A stretch of DNA of 64,000 nucleotides from Deltaproteobacteria bacterium. GTDB taxonomy: Bacteria > Desulfobacterota > Desulfarculia > Desulfarculales > Desulfarculaceae. This document shows, in pieces, positions 44,660 to 52,908 of this stretch. The stretch spans positions 30,459-94,458 of the forward strand of contig JAHLLK010000016.1 of the NCBI GenBank assembly GCA_020444165.1. Direction: 5' to 3'. The notes beneath the pieces were generated by a model. That model was not told the DNA's origin. It saw nothing but the letters and a program-made list of their open reading frames with translations, and did no database searches. The position numbers were made by a program, and so were the translations under genes. Position 1 is the stretch's first letter; each line of letters begins with the position of its first letter.

Positions 44660-46268
44660 GCTTCACCAACCTCTCGCGCACCTCGCGGATGGTCGCCTCC
44701 AGATGGGCCGGGGACACTGCGGCCGCGGCGCGCAGACGCTCCCGCAACACGTTGCGGGTCAGGGGCGCGGCGCCGCCAGCGGCCGGGGCCGACCCGCCCT
44801 CCCCGGGCAGGTTCAGCAGGCGCTCCCGGAGGCTGCCCCGGGCCGGCGGCGGCGGCGGCGCCGCCGCGGCGGCCGGCGGCAACGGCGCGGGCTGGCGCTC
44901 CTCGGGCGGGGCGTTGAGGCGTTCCTTCAGGCTGTGCCGCACCAGCTTGCTCTCGGGGGCCGGACGGGCCTTCTCAGGCAACGGCACCACGGCCAACAGC
45001 GGCGCGCCGGGGGAGGTTCCCCGGGCCGCGGGGAACGTCGGGGACAGCGGCGAGGCGTCGGCCGCGGCCGCGACTTCGACCGTGGGTTCCGTTGGTTCCG
45101 GGGTGACCGACGCGGAGGGCCCCTCCGGCGCGGCGGCCACCGCCGCCGGGGGACGATCCAGGGCCGCGGCTTCCCGCGGGGAGGACTCGGCGGGCGGCTC
45201 CGCCGGCTCCTCCCGGGGCTCCGGCGCCCACGGCGCGGCCGCCAGGGCCGGCTTCTCCTCCGTCGCCGGGGCGGGCAAGGGCGCGACCGCCAGGGCCGGC
45301 TTCTCCTCCGTCGCGGGAGCGGGCAAGGGCGCGGCGGCCGCGTCTGCCGCAGCGGCGGGAGGCTCCGCTGCTACCGGCTCCGGAGCCGCGGGCGCGGGCG
45401 AGGCCAGCGCCGCCCGCCCCGACTTCTTCCGAGGCGCGGGCGGGGGCTGGACCGTGGCCTGGGGCTCCACCCCGGCCAGGCAATCAACGGCCACCCGGTC
45501 CACCAGCTTTTGATAGGACTTGGCGCCGGCGCCTTTGGGCTCGTGCTCAAAGATGGTCTTGCCAAAGGCGGTGGCCTCGGAAAGTTTGACCGAATACTTT
45601 ATCTGGGGCGCCAGTTTGTCGCCGTAGCGCTCCCGGAGCTGCTCCAGGATCTCGCCGCTCTTCTTGACCCGGCCGTCCACAAAGGTGGGCACCACCCAGC
45701 GCAAGCTCAAGCCGGGGTTGTATTTCTGGATCACCCCCAGCCGCTCCTCGAAGCGGGAGAGGCCCTTCAGGGCCATGGGCTCCATGGACACCGGCGAGAG
45801 CACGTCCTGGCAGCAATACAGGGCGTTGACCAACAGGGTGTCCCAGCCGGGCGCCGTGTCCAGGATCATCACGTGGAAACTGCCGTCATACTTGGCCAAG
45901 GTCTCGGCCAGCACCGCTTCCGGGGCCAGCTCCCGCCGGGCGATCTCCATCTTCACCCCGGCCAGGTCGGTGCCGCCGGCCAAAAGCCACAGGTTTTCGC
46001 GGGTTTCGGCCAAGGCCCCCAGGGGGTCCGACCAGCCGGCGATGACCTCGGCCAAGCCTTTCTCAGGGTAACAGCCCAGCATGTCGGAGCATTGGGCCTG
46101 TACGTCGGTGTCCACCAACAGCACCCGGAAGCCCTTGAGGGCCAAGCCGTGGGCCAGGTGGACGGCGGTTTCGCTTTTGGCCACCCCGCCCTTCAACAGG
46201 CTCACCACGATGCGGCGCATGGCGGAACCGGGGGGTTGACCAGGGGAAAAGTCCTTGCTTCCGGGCAT
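44646..46268 (-). CDS. ParA-like ATPase with long Pro/Ala-rich tail and repeated LRERL motif
   Basis: A 540-residue protein. Residues about 16-265 are a ParA/Soj ATPase: the deviant Walker A is LKGGVAKSETA (KS for the usual KT), then VDTDVQAQCSDMLG, ILDTAPGWDTLLVNAL and a partition-like EILEQLRERYG. A disordered Pro/Ala/Glu-rich tail of about 270 residues follows. It includes a 16-residue tandem repeat (DNA period 48 at 45241-45336) and four copies of an L-[KR]-E-R-L-type motif: SLKERL near 446, SLRERL near 479, VLRERL near 507 and VRERL near 530. The ATG at 46268 has GGAGG eight bases before it. It is coupled to the IstB-like gene. ParB and parS are not seen. Confidence 0.85.
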   Translation of the reverse strand: MPGSKDFSPGQPPGSAMRRIVVSLLKGGVAKSETAVHLAHGLALKGFRVLLVDTDVQAQCSDMLGCYPEKGLAEVIAGWSDPLGALAETRENLWLLAGGTDLAGVKMEIARRELAPEAVLAETLAKYDGSFHVMILDTAPGWDTLLVNALYCCQDVLSPVSMEPMALKGLSRFEERLGVIQKYNPGLSLRWVVPTFVDGRVKKSGEILEQLRERYGDKLAPQIKYSVKLSEATAFGKTIFEHEPKGAGAKSYQKLVDRVAVDCLAGVEPQATVQPPPAPRKKSGRAALASPAPAAPEPVAAEPPAAAADAAAAPLPAPATEEKPALAVAPLPAPATEEKPALAAAPWAPEPREEPAEPPAESSPREAAALDRPPAAVAAAPEGPSASVTPEPTEPTVEVAAAADASPLSPTFPAARGTSPGAPLLAVVPLPEKARPAPESKLVRHSLKERLNAPPEERQPAPLPPAAAAAPPPPPARGSLRERLLNLPGEGGSAPAAGGAAPLTRNVLRERLRAAAAVSPAHLEATIREVRERLVKHGKA

Positions 46269-46783
46269 CTTGCCAGCCTCCAGAAGAATGGCCGGGGCAG
46301 CGGCGCAGGGTGCACAAAAAGGTTCGCAAATTTTTTTGCAAGGAAGGTGCCCAAGCCAGGGACTTTGCGAAGCAAATCGGATATTATGATTTTTGTATCA
46401 TGATTTTGACAGGTTACGTTGGGGAGCCCTAGCAGAACATTTTCCGGAGAGCAAAGGAAAGCTTTCTGCAGCGGCGCGTAAATTCCATTTGGTAATTAAA
46501 TAGCGGTCTTCGGCTGGCGGAAAAGCCAGGCTCCGCAATTAAAGCAATTACTATAATATTGACCTTTGGCTATGAAACTCCCTCCGGAACCGCATTTTCG
46601 GGCACTTCCCACCCCGTACTGGGGCAGCGTGGGTTATGATGTCCCCAGCCCAACCCGCAGGCGTTTCCCCAGGGTTTATGGGGAACGGGGCAAGCGGGCC
46701 CCTCTTTACCAGCCCCCTTTCCCCTGGCATTTTTGACGTCACGTCAATTTTTCTTGAATTTTGCCGGTGCGGACCCCATAAAT
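46269..46783. other. AT-rich divergent spacer with inverted repeats
   Basis: No gene was found in these 515 bases, which are clearly AT-richer than average. An 8-bp inverted repeat, TTCGCAAA (46323-46330) / TTTGCGAA (46364-46371), lies just upstream of the ParA-like gene. TGTCAA and CATAAT on the minus strand, 17 bases apart within 46385-46415, could be its promoter. The toxin-antitoxin operator is listed separately. Confidence 0.5.
46733..46747. promoter_or_regulatory. Palindrome upstream of the toxin-antitoxin pair
   Basis: TTGACGTCACGTCAA is a perfect 7-bp inverted repeat around one base, 36 bases before the first gene of the pair. Its left arm could also serve as a -35 element. The helix-turn-helix protein encoded downstream is the likely ligand, giving autoregulation as in mqsRA-type systems. 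Confidence 0.6.
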
Positions 46784-47062
46784 ATGGACAGAGTCAAAGC
46801 CAGGGAAAATATCCGCCATGCCGTCAAGTGGGGATGCGTGCACATCTCTGCCCATTGTCGCCAGCGCATGGTGCAAAGGTGCGTTAGCATCGACGACATT
46901 AGCCATGTCCTCTCGTGGGGGACGTTGCAGAGCCTCGAACCCGGCCCCGAACCCGACTCCTGGAAATGCCAGGTGCAAGGCGGCGATCTGGACGGGGATG
47001 AATTGGTGGTGCATGTTCTGATCAAACCCCAGCAGGATCTCATCCTCATCACCGTCTATTGA
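46784..47062 (+). CDS. DUF4258-family protein, probable toxin
   Basis: A 92-residue protein of the DUF4258 type: a helical N-terminus with HISAHCRQRMVQRCVSIDDI (the H-x2-H/R-x2-R region), then strands ending VHVLIKPQQDLILITVY. Such proteins are predicted RNases that pair with MqsA-like antitoxins, as here. The start is the ATG at 46784; an upstream TTG-like start would overlap the operator palindrome. It comes first in the pair, toxin before antitoxin, as in mqsRA. Confidence 0.75.
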   Translation: MDRVKARENIRHAVKWGCVHISAHCRQRMVQRCVSIDDISHVLSWGTLQSLEPGPEPDSWKCQVQGGDLDGDELVVHVLIKPQQDLILITVY

Positions 47063-47101
47063 GGTTTTCATGGCCCAGCCGAAAAGAGGAAGGAAGTAGA
47101 C

Positions 47102-47602
47102 ATGTTGTGCCCCACCTGTGGCCGGGAAATGGCAAGCCGGCTCGGCACGCATCACTATATCGAGTCCGGCCTGCCCAACGTCTGGCTGAAGGGCGTGGAG
47201 ACGCATAGTTGCGTTTGTGGCGAGGAAATGGTGGGAATTCCCCGCCTCGCCCAGCTCAACAGCCGCATCGGCCGAGACCTCCTGACCAAACCTTTCCTCT
47301 TGAACGGACCGGAGATTCGCTTCTTGCGCAAGAACATGGGCGTTTTGGCCAAGGAGCTGGCTGAACTCATGGCCGTGGCCCCGGAGACCATCTCCCGGTG
47401 GGAAAACGACAAGCAAGCTATCGAGGCTTCCAATGATCGTTTGTTGCGCCTGATCTATGCCGGCCGCAAAGGCCTGAAGTATGCCGAGACCGAAGCCAGC
47501 TTTTCGGGGATCGAAACGCGGCAGTTGCCCGGCCCGGACATCGTAATCGCGGCCGGCAAGCTGGGCCGGGATGGGGAGGACGGCCCCGGCTGCGCGGCCT
47601 GA
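47102..47602 (+). CDS. MqsA/YgiT-like antitoxin with zinc finger and helix-turn-helix
   Basis: A 166-residue protein. The N-terminal zinc-binding part has MLCPTCG and CVCG (CxxC...CxCG), as in YgiT/MqsA. A Xre-type helix-turn-helix (FLRKNMGVLAKELAELMAVAPETISRWEND, about residues 78-107) follows. The C-terminal tail is poorly conserved. AGAGGAAGG precedes the ATG. It should bind the toxin and repress the pair at the palindrome upstream. Confidence 0.88.
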   Translation: MLCPTCGREMASRLGTHHYIESGLPNVWLKGVETHSCVCGEEMVGIPRLAQLNSRIGRDLLTKPFLLNGPEIRFLRKNMGVLAKELAELMAVAPETISRWENDKQAIEASNDRLLRLIYAGRKGLKYAETEASFSGIETRQLPGPDIVIAAGKLGRDGEDGPGCAA

Positions 47603-47606
47603 GCCC

Positions 47607-48266
47607 CTAATCCATTAAAAAATCAGTAATATAGGGATTTTCCTCCTTTTCGCGGGCCAGGGTGCTGGTGGGGGTGTCGCCGTAGTCGTGCCCCGGCCAG
47701 ATCACCGTGTCGCCGGGCAGGGGCAGCACCTTGTCCCGCAGGGAGGTGAGCAGGGTGTCCAGGCTGGCCCCGCCCAGGTCGGTGCGGCCCACCGCGCCCA
47801 CGAACAGGGTGTCGCCGGTGAACAAATTCTTGCCCGCCAGGTAGCAGACCCCGCCCGGGGTGTGGCCGGGGGTGTGCAGCACCTTGATGGTCAGCTCGCC
47901 CACCACGATCTCGTCGCCGTCGGCCAGGCGGAGGTCGGCCCGGGGCGGCGGCACCAGGCCCAGTTCCCCCCGGGCCACCCGCGCCCCTGCCGGGCTGGCG
48001 AAGAAATCGTCATCCGCCGCGTGCAGGGCCAGGGGCGCGCCCAACAGCCGCCGCAGCTCGGCCGCGGCCAGGGTGTGGTCCGGGTGGCCGTGGGTGCACA
48101 GAATGTGGGTCACGGTGACGTTTTCCTGCTGGGCCCACCTGGCCAGCCGACGCGGCTGACCAGCCGGGTCGATGATCACGCCGCGCTCGGTCTTGGGGCA
48201 GGACACCAGGTACACCTGCACCCGGTACTCCCCCACGGTGCGGGATCTGATGAGGGGTTCCTTCAT
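47607..48266 (-). CDS. MBL-fold hydrolase, glyoxalase II-like
   Basis: A 219-residue metallo-beta-lactamase-fold hydrolase with the dinuclear metal motif THGHPDH near residue 58, LHTPGHTPGG near 130, FTGDTLF near 148 and WPGHDYGDT near 189. The final ENPYITDF is typical of hydroxyacylglutathione hydrolase-like proteins. In anaerobes without glutathione the substrate may differ. AGGAGGG precedes the ATG. Confidence 0.93.
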   Translation of the reverse strand: MKEPLIRSRTVGEYRVQVYLVSCPKTERGVIIDPAGQPRRLARWAQQENVTVTHILCTHGHPDHTLAAAELRRLLGAPLALHAADDDFFASPAGARVARGELGLVPPPRADLRLADGDEIVVGELTIKVLHTPGHTPGGVCYLAGKNLFTGDTLFVGAVGRTDLGGASLDTLLTSLRDKVLPLPGDTVIWPGHDYGDTPTSTLAREKEENPYITDFLMD

Positions 48267-48402
48267 CCACGCCCTCCTGTTTGCCGTATGGCGGGCCGCA
48301 ATGTTATGATCCTGCGGGGGGGCCTTCCCCCCCCGGGACGGGGGGTTCTGGTTAGGTTCTCCATCTTAGGTTACACCGGCGACCACTCCCAAGGAAGTCC
48401 GC

Positions 48403-49752
48403 ATGCCCTCCCCGGCGCCGCGCAAATGTTGCCTCCTGATCCTCCTGGACGGCCTGGCCGACCGGGCCCAGCCGCTCCTGGGGGGCCTGACTCCCTTGCA
48501 GTACGCCGCCACCCCCCATCTGGACGCCCTGGCCGCCCGCGGGGCCAACGGCCATTGGCACGCCGCCCAGGTGGGCCAGGCCCTGCCCAGCGAGACGGCC
48601 CATTATCTGATGATGGGCTACGGTCTGGAGGAGTTCCCCGGCCGGGGCTGGCTGGAGGCCCTGGGCCTGGGCCTCACCCCGGCCGATGGCCAGGTGTTCA
48701 TCCTGGCCCGCCTGGCCGCGGCCGAGCCTTTGGCCGCGGGCGGTTTTCAGGTGCGGGAGCGCTTCCCCCGCCTGGCCCCGGACGAGGCGGCGGAGTTCTA
48801 CCAGGCCGTGGCCGCCTTTGAGAGCCCCGCGGGCACGGCCCGCTTCCATCCCACCAAACGGGGCCAGGGAGTGCTGGCGCTGTCCGGCCCGGGGCTCACC
48901 CCCTGGGTCACCGATTCGGACCCCCTGTGCGAAGACGCCCCCTGGCTGGCCCCCGGGCCCTGGGCCGGCTGGGAAGACGACCCGGCCACCGGCCGCACCC
49001 TCGAGCTTTTAAGCGGCTACCTGGCCGCCTGCCACGCTCGGCTGGCCGGCCATCCCCTGAACCAGGCCCGCCGGGCCGCCGGCCTGGCCCCGGTGAACGC
49101 GGTGCTCACCCACCGTCCCGGCGCGCCCGGCCGCGCCCCCAGCCTGGCCGAGCGTTGGGGCCTCCGGGTGCTGTCCATTTCCTCCTCGGCCCTGTACCAG
49201 GGGGTGTTCCTCTCCCTGGGGGCCGAGGCCCAGCTCTTGCCCCAGGACCCGGACCCGGCCGCCGACATGGCCGGCAAGCTGAAGCTGGCCCTGGCCCGGG
49301 CGGCGGACTCGGACCTGATCCATTTGCACACCAAGCTGCCCGACGAGATGGGCCACGCCGGCGACCCCCGGGGCAAAGCCCGGGCCCTGGAGGCCCTGGA
49401 CCGGGGCCTGGCCGGGCTGGCCGGGGCCCTGGCCCAGCGGCCCGAGCTGGTGGTGGCGGTCACCGGCGACCACGCCACCCCCTCGAGCGGCGGCGGTGGT
49501 CTCACCGGCACCCTGATCCACTCCGGCGAGGCCTCGCCCCTGATCCTGGCCGGGCAAGGGGTGTGGCAGGACGGAGTGAGCCGCTTCGACGAGGTGGCCG
49601 CCGCGGGCGGAGCCCTGCACCTGTTGCGGGGCCCGGAACTCATGCTCCTGATCCTCAACTATCTGGACCGGGCCAAGCTCCAGGGCCTGCGGGACGATCC
49701 CCAGGACCTGCCCTTTTACCCCGGTCCGGCGCGCCAACTCTTCCTCACCTGA
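48403..49752 (+). CDS. apgM: Archaeal-type cofactor-independent phosphoglycerate mutase (ApgM)
   Basis: A 449-residue metalloenzyme of the alkaline phosphatase superfamily, likely converting 3- to 2-phosphoglycerate. It has LLILLDGLAD near residue 12 (metal Asp), the catalytic serine in LPSETAHYLMMGYG (Ser63), HTKLPDEMGHAGDPRGK and VTGDHATPSS for the remaining metals. The form is that of ApgM rather than bacterial GpmI. An equally divergent pgk lies elsewhere in the window. It is followed after 15 bases by an unknown gene in the same direction. Confidence 0.88.
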   Translation: MPSPAPRKCCLLILLDGLADRAQPLLGGLTPLQYAATPHLDALAARGANGHWHAAQVGQALPSETAHYLMMGYGLEEFPGRGWLEALGLGLTPADGQVFILARLAAAEPLAAGGFQVRERFPRLAPDEAAEFYQAVAAFESPAGTARFHPTKRGQGVLALSGPGLTPWVTDSDPLCEDAPWLAPGPWAGWEDDPATGRTLELLSGYLAACHARLAGHPLNQARRAAGLAPVNAVLTHRPGAPGRAPSLAERWGLRVLSISSSALYQGVFLSLGAEAQLLPQDPDPAADMAGKLKLALARAADSDLIHLHTKLPDEMGHAGDPRGKARALEALDRGLAGLAGALAQRPELVVAVTGDHATPSSGGGGLTGTLIHSGEASPLILAGQGVWQDGVSRFDEVAAAGGALHLLRGPELMLLILNYLDRAKLQGLRDDPQDLPFYPGPARQLFLT

Positions 49753-49767
49753 GCCCCGGAGACCCCC

Positions 49768-50616
49768 ATGCTCGACCGATTGGCGGAAATCTTTCTGAAC
49801 AAACCGGAGTTGGTCACCCAGTTCCCGCCATGGATGCTCTCTCCGGAGCGGGCCCGCCAGATCGCGGCCTCGCCGGGTTGGGCCCTGGTGGAGCTGGCCG
49901 GGCGGGACAGCGTGGCCGCCGCCCTGGCCGCCGTGCGCGAGCGGGGCTTCACCGGCCTGGTGCCCACCCTGGCCTACACCGGCACGGAGCACGGCGCCTG
50001 GGCCGCGGTGCCCCAGGCCCTGGAGCGGCTGCTCTCCCGCCTGCCGGCCGGGGTGGAGACCACCGAGCTGGTGCTCCTGGGCTCCCCCAACTTCTGGCGG
50101 GCCTTGTGCGGCCGTCCCCTGCAGCTCTTGGCCCGGCGCCTGGGCTTCAGCCCGGTGTGCGTGGGCTGCCACCTCTACTTCCACGCGGTGCGTTTGCCCC
50201 TGGCCCGCCGCCTGGGCGGCATCCCCATCATCAGCGGCGAGCGGGAGAGCCACGACGGCCGGCTGAAGTTGAACCAGTTGGCCTTCTCCCTGGACGCCTA
50301 CCACGCCCTGGCCGGGGAGTTCGGGGTGGAGCTTATGTTGCCTTTGCGCCAGGTGAGCCGGGGGGAGGACATCACCGCCATCTTGAACCTGGCCTGGCCC
50401 GAAGGCGGCGAGCAGTTGGGCTGCGCCCTGTCCGGCAACTACCTGGACGCCCAAGGCCGGGCCGCGCCGGAGGAGAAGGGTTTGCCGGCCTATCTCCGGG
50501 ATTTTGCCCTGCCCCTGGCCCGGGCGGTGGTGGCCGGCTACCTGGCCGGAGAGACCTTGGACCATTTGGCCCTGGCCCGCCAAACCCCGCTCTGGAGCGC
50601 GGACGCAACGGCCTGA
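49768..50616 (+). CDS. Conserved-looking protein of unknown function (Cys/His motif)
   Basis: A 282-residue cytoplasmic protein. After MLDRLAEIFLNKPELVTQFPPW there is a Rossmann-like alternation. The most motif-like segment is C-x2-C-H-x3-H-x2-R (CVGCHLYFHAVRLPL) followed by ISGERESHDGRLKLNQ, a pattern reminiscent of PP-loop ATPases with a metal site, but no clear PP-loop (SGGxDS) is present. GGAG lies six bases before the ATG. It is probably co-transcribed with apgM. Function not recognised. Confidence 0.75.
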   Translation: MLDRLAEIFLNKPELVTQFPPWMLSPERARQIAASPGWALVELAGRDSVAAALAAVRERGFTGLVPTLAYTGTEHGAWAAVPQALERLLSRLPAGVETTELVLLGSPNFWRALCGRPLQLLARRLGFSPVCVGCHLYFHAVRLPLARRLGGIPIISGERESHDGRLKLNQLAFSLDAYHALAGEFGVELMLPLRQVSRGEDITAILNLAWPEGGEQLGCALSGNYLDAQGRAAPEEKGLPAYLRDFALPLARAVVAGYLAGETLDHLALARQTPLWSADATA

Positions 50617-50859
50617 ACACGGGGTCAGGGCGAAAATTCCCCTGGCCCCGGCAGGATGGACAACCCCGCGGTGCGCCGGGCGAACCCGGTTCTCGGCCCG
50701 CAGAAGACGGCGGGAGAGACCGCGCGGGGGGCCTTGCCAGGCGCACCCCTGCCCGCTAGGTTTGCCCCAACCGACCGGCTGGCGCCCGTGGCCCCGGCCG
50801 GGGAGCGGGTAGGAAGAAGATAGCCTTCCCCTGGAAGGCGGAAAGGCCGCGCGACCCCC
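50617..50859 (+). other. GC-rich 243-base leader before the membrane protein gene
   Basis: No gene is supported. The sequence can form several GC-rich stems (for example CCCCGGCCGGGG near 50790) and contains GGCGGGAGAGACC, but no known riboswitch consensus could be completed. It may be a 5' leader. Confidence 0.35.
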
Positions 50860-52548
50860 ATGACTGCCCCCCTGCCCTGGGATCAGCACCTGGCCGCAGT
50901 TTCCCGCCGCGAGGCCCGCGGCGTTTTCCTGGCCGCGGCGCTCCTGGTCTGTCTGGCCCTCTTGCCGCAGCTGATGGGCGAGTGGTCCCAGACCCCGGAC
51001 CAGTTGTTTCTGGGCTCCGCCCTGGATTCCCTGGCCGCGGACACCAACGCCATGTGGCTGGTGCAGGCCGCCCGGGGGGATTGGCCCCTGGCCAATCTCT
51101 TCACCTCCCAGCCCCACCCGGGGCAGTTCGCCTCCCCCTTTGCCTGGCTTTTCGCCCTGCCGCTCCGGGCCGGCTGGCTCTCCCTGGGGGGGACTCTGCT
51201 CCTGGCCCAGGCCGTGTCCGGCCTGGCCCTGGCCCTGGCCGCCTATGGCCTGGTGGCGGTGTTTTTCCTGCCGGGGCTCCGGCGCTGGGGAGCTTGGCTC
51301 GCCGTGCTGCTCTCCGGCGGCCTGGGCTGGCTGTTCCTGGTCCATTGGCTGCCCTGGCCCGGGGGCATCTCGCCGGTGGACACCTGGCTGTGGGGTATCT
51401 TCCCCTGGGGCGACCTGTTGGCCCGGCCGGATCTGGGCTTGGCCCTGGCCCTGGCCCTGGCCGGCCTGCGCTTTCTCATCCTGGGGCTGTTGATCGACGG
51501 CTCCCGCCTCACCCTGACCGGCGCGGCGGCCCTGGCCCTGGCCTCCTGCCAGGACCCCTATCTGGTGCTGGCCCTGTTGCCGGTGCCGGCCGTGGCCGTG
51601 GTCCTGTGGTACATCTGGGACCGTCACCTGGTCTGGGCCTGGGCCAAGCAGATCGGCCTGTTCTGGTTGGTCACCGCACCGGTGGTCTATTACAACCACC
51701 ATATCTTCCTGACCAACCCCGGTCTGCGGGCCTGGCTGGAAGCCACCCCGGCCATCTCGCCCGGGCCCCTGGCCTTTGCCGCCGGCCTGGGCCTGCCCCT
51801 GTTGTTGGCCCTGGGCTGGCTGGTCCTGTTCCTGGCCCATCCCCGTTCCTGGCGCTCGCCGTGGTCCTTCGCGGCCGCCTGGCTGGTCCTGGCCCCCCTG
51901 CTCCTCTATGCGCCCCTGCCCTTTCAGGTGCGGCTGTCCCACGGCCTGGCCGTGCCGGTGGCCCTGACCGCCGCCGCGGCCCTGTACCAGCTCCTGGCCC
52001 CCCGGGGCTGGCCGGGCTGGCTCCGCACCGTGGCTGGCGCCTTGGCCCTGGCCCTGGCCGCGGCCACGCCCCTGCTCCTGGGGGCGGAGGCCTTTTGGCG
52101 GGCCGGTCACCCGCCGGGCGCCGGCTTTGCCCCGGCCCTGGAGGTGCGGGCCCTGGACCTCCTGGCCGCCCTGCCCCGCCCCCCGGCCGGCCAGCCCCGG
52201 GCGGTGTTGACCGCCCCGGGCCTGGGCCGTTGGGTGCCCCGCTTCACCGGCCTGCCCGTGGTGGAGGGCCTGCCCCCGGCAAACTCCGGCCAGCTCCGCC
52301 GCCAGGACGAGGTGCGGCGCTTCTTCGCGGGCCAGATGTACCTGGAAGAGGCGGGGCGCTTCCTGGACGCCCGGGGCGTGGCCTATCTGGTCTACGGCCC
52401 CCGGGAAAGGGAGCTGGATCAGGCCGGCATCGTGCCCGAAGCCCTGGCCAACCTGGGCTGGCGGGAACTGGCCCGGGTGGGCCAGCGCCCCGCGGAACAG
52501 GTGCGCCTGTTCATGCGCGGCAGCCCGCCCCCCGGCCCGGCGTCGTAG
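50860..52548 (+). CDS. Large polytopic membrane protein, GT-C glycosyltransferase-like
   Basis: A 562-residue inner-membrane protein with about 10-11 hydrophobic helices between residues 22 and 410, then a soluble C-terminal domain of about 140 residues. An acidic pair, ALDSLAADTNAMW, follows the first helix at the place where GT-C enzymes have their catalytic Asp. The remaining loops and the soluble tail (LGRWVPRFTGLPVVEGLPPANSG) fit proteins of the YfhO/PMT type. The function could be transfer of a sugar from a lipid carrier, but no motif proves it. The ATG has no strong ribosome binding site. Confidence 0.7.
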   Translation: MTAPLPWDQHLAAVSRREARGVFLAAALLVCLALLPQLMGEWSQTPDQLFLGSALDSLAADTNAMWLVQAARGDWPLANLFTSQPHPGQFASPFAWLFALPLRAGWLSLGGTLLLAQAVSGLALALAAYGLVAVFFLPGLRRWGAWLAVLLSGGLGWLFLVHWLPWPGGISPVDTWLWGIFPWGDLLARPDLGLALALALAGLRFLILGLLIDGSRLTLTGAAALALASCQDPYLVLALLPVPAVAVVLWYIWDRHLVWAWAKQIGLFWLVTAPVVYYNHHIFLTNPGLRAWLEATPAISPGPLAFAAGLGLPLLLALGWLVLFLAHPRSWRSPWSFAAAWLVLAPLLLYAPLPFQVRLSHGLAVPVALTAAAALYQLLAPRGWPGWLRTVAGALALALAAATPLLLGAEAFWRAGHPPGAGFAPALEVRALDLLAALPRPPAGQPRAVLTAPGLGRWVPRFTGLPVVEGLPPANSGQLRRQDEVRRFFAGQMYLEEAGRFLDARGVAYLVYGPRERELDQAGIVPEALANLGWRELARVGQRPAEQVRLFMRGSPPPGPAS

Positions 52549-52561
52549 GAGGTTTTGGGAG

Positions 52562-52650
52562 GGAGAGGAAGATGTGGGGGGAAGGGGTCCTTTTTTGAAA
52601 AAAAGGACCCCTTCCCCCCACACCCCCCATCCCCCCAAAAAACTTCATAG
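52562..52650 (+). repeat. Dispersed hairpin element, copy 6
   Basis: Directly behind the membrane protein gene, in gene direction. GTGGGGGGAAGGGGTCC-T6 pairs with A7-GGACCCCTTCCCCCCAC (52574-52621), then CATCCCCCCAAAAAACTTCAT. The inner arms differ from copy 5 but still match each other. Confidence 0.85.
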
Positions 52651-52842
52651 TTTTCATCAAGAGGCCATCGGAAAAAACCATTACGAAAGGCTTTGTCTAG
52701 CTATCGCGGCCGGCAAGGCGACGGACTAGCGGCAACCGGACGCGTAGCTCAGGCTGTTGACAAACAGCCAGGGGTGGGCCCCTGGCTCGCATGTCCGTGG
52801 CGACCATGTTCGAAAATAAGGTAGCTGCGTATAGTTAAACCC
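52651..52842. other. Spacer with the second dispersed repeat and small hairpins
   Basis: At 52709-52754 is the plus-strand copy of the CCGGCAAGGCGACGGAC...CGTAGC repeat also found at 31581-31626. It is followed by two small hairpins, GGCTGTT-gac-AACAGCC and CAGGGG-tgg-gCCCCTG. A TAGCTCAG string here recalls a tRNA D-arm, but no tRNA can be folded. Confidence 0.6.
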
Positions 52843-52886
52843 ATGAAGTTTTTTTGGGGAAAGGGGTTTTCCCCCACATTCCCAAT
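52843..52886 (-). repeat. Dispersed hairpin element, copy 7 (short form)
   Basis: Behind the stop of the VWA protein gene. In gene direction it reads GGGAATGTGGGGGAAAACCCC and then CCCCAAAAAAACTTCAT. The long inner T/A stem is missing, so this is a deleted or minimal copy. Confidence 0.75.
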
Positions 52887-52908
52887 TCTCCCAAAAACTC
52901 CCACCGCC

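Noticed and set aside
50695..50760. Glycine-riboswitch-like string GGCGGGAGAGACC in the leader of the membrane protein gene
   Set aside because: The remaining conserved parts of the aptamer are missing, and no glycine-related gene follows.
52740..52820. tRNA-like sequence (TAGCTCAG and GTTCGAAA)
   Set aside because: No acceptor stem or anticodon arm can be formed and spacing is wrong; it lies in a repeat-containing spacer.
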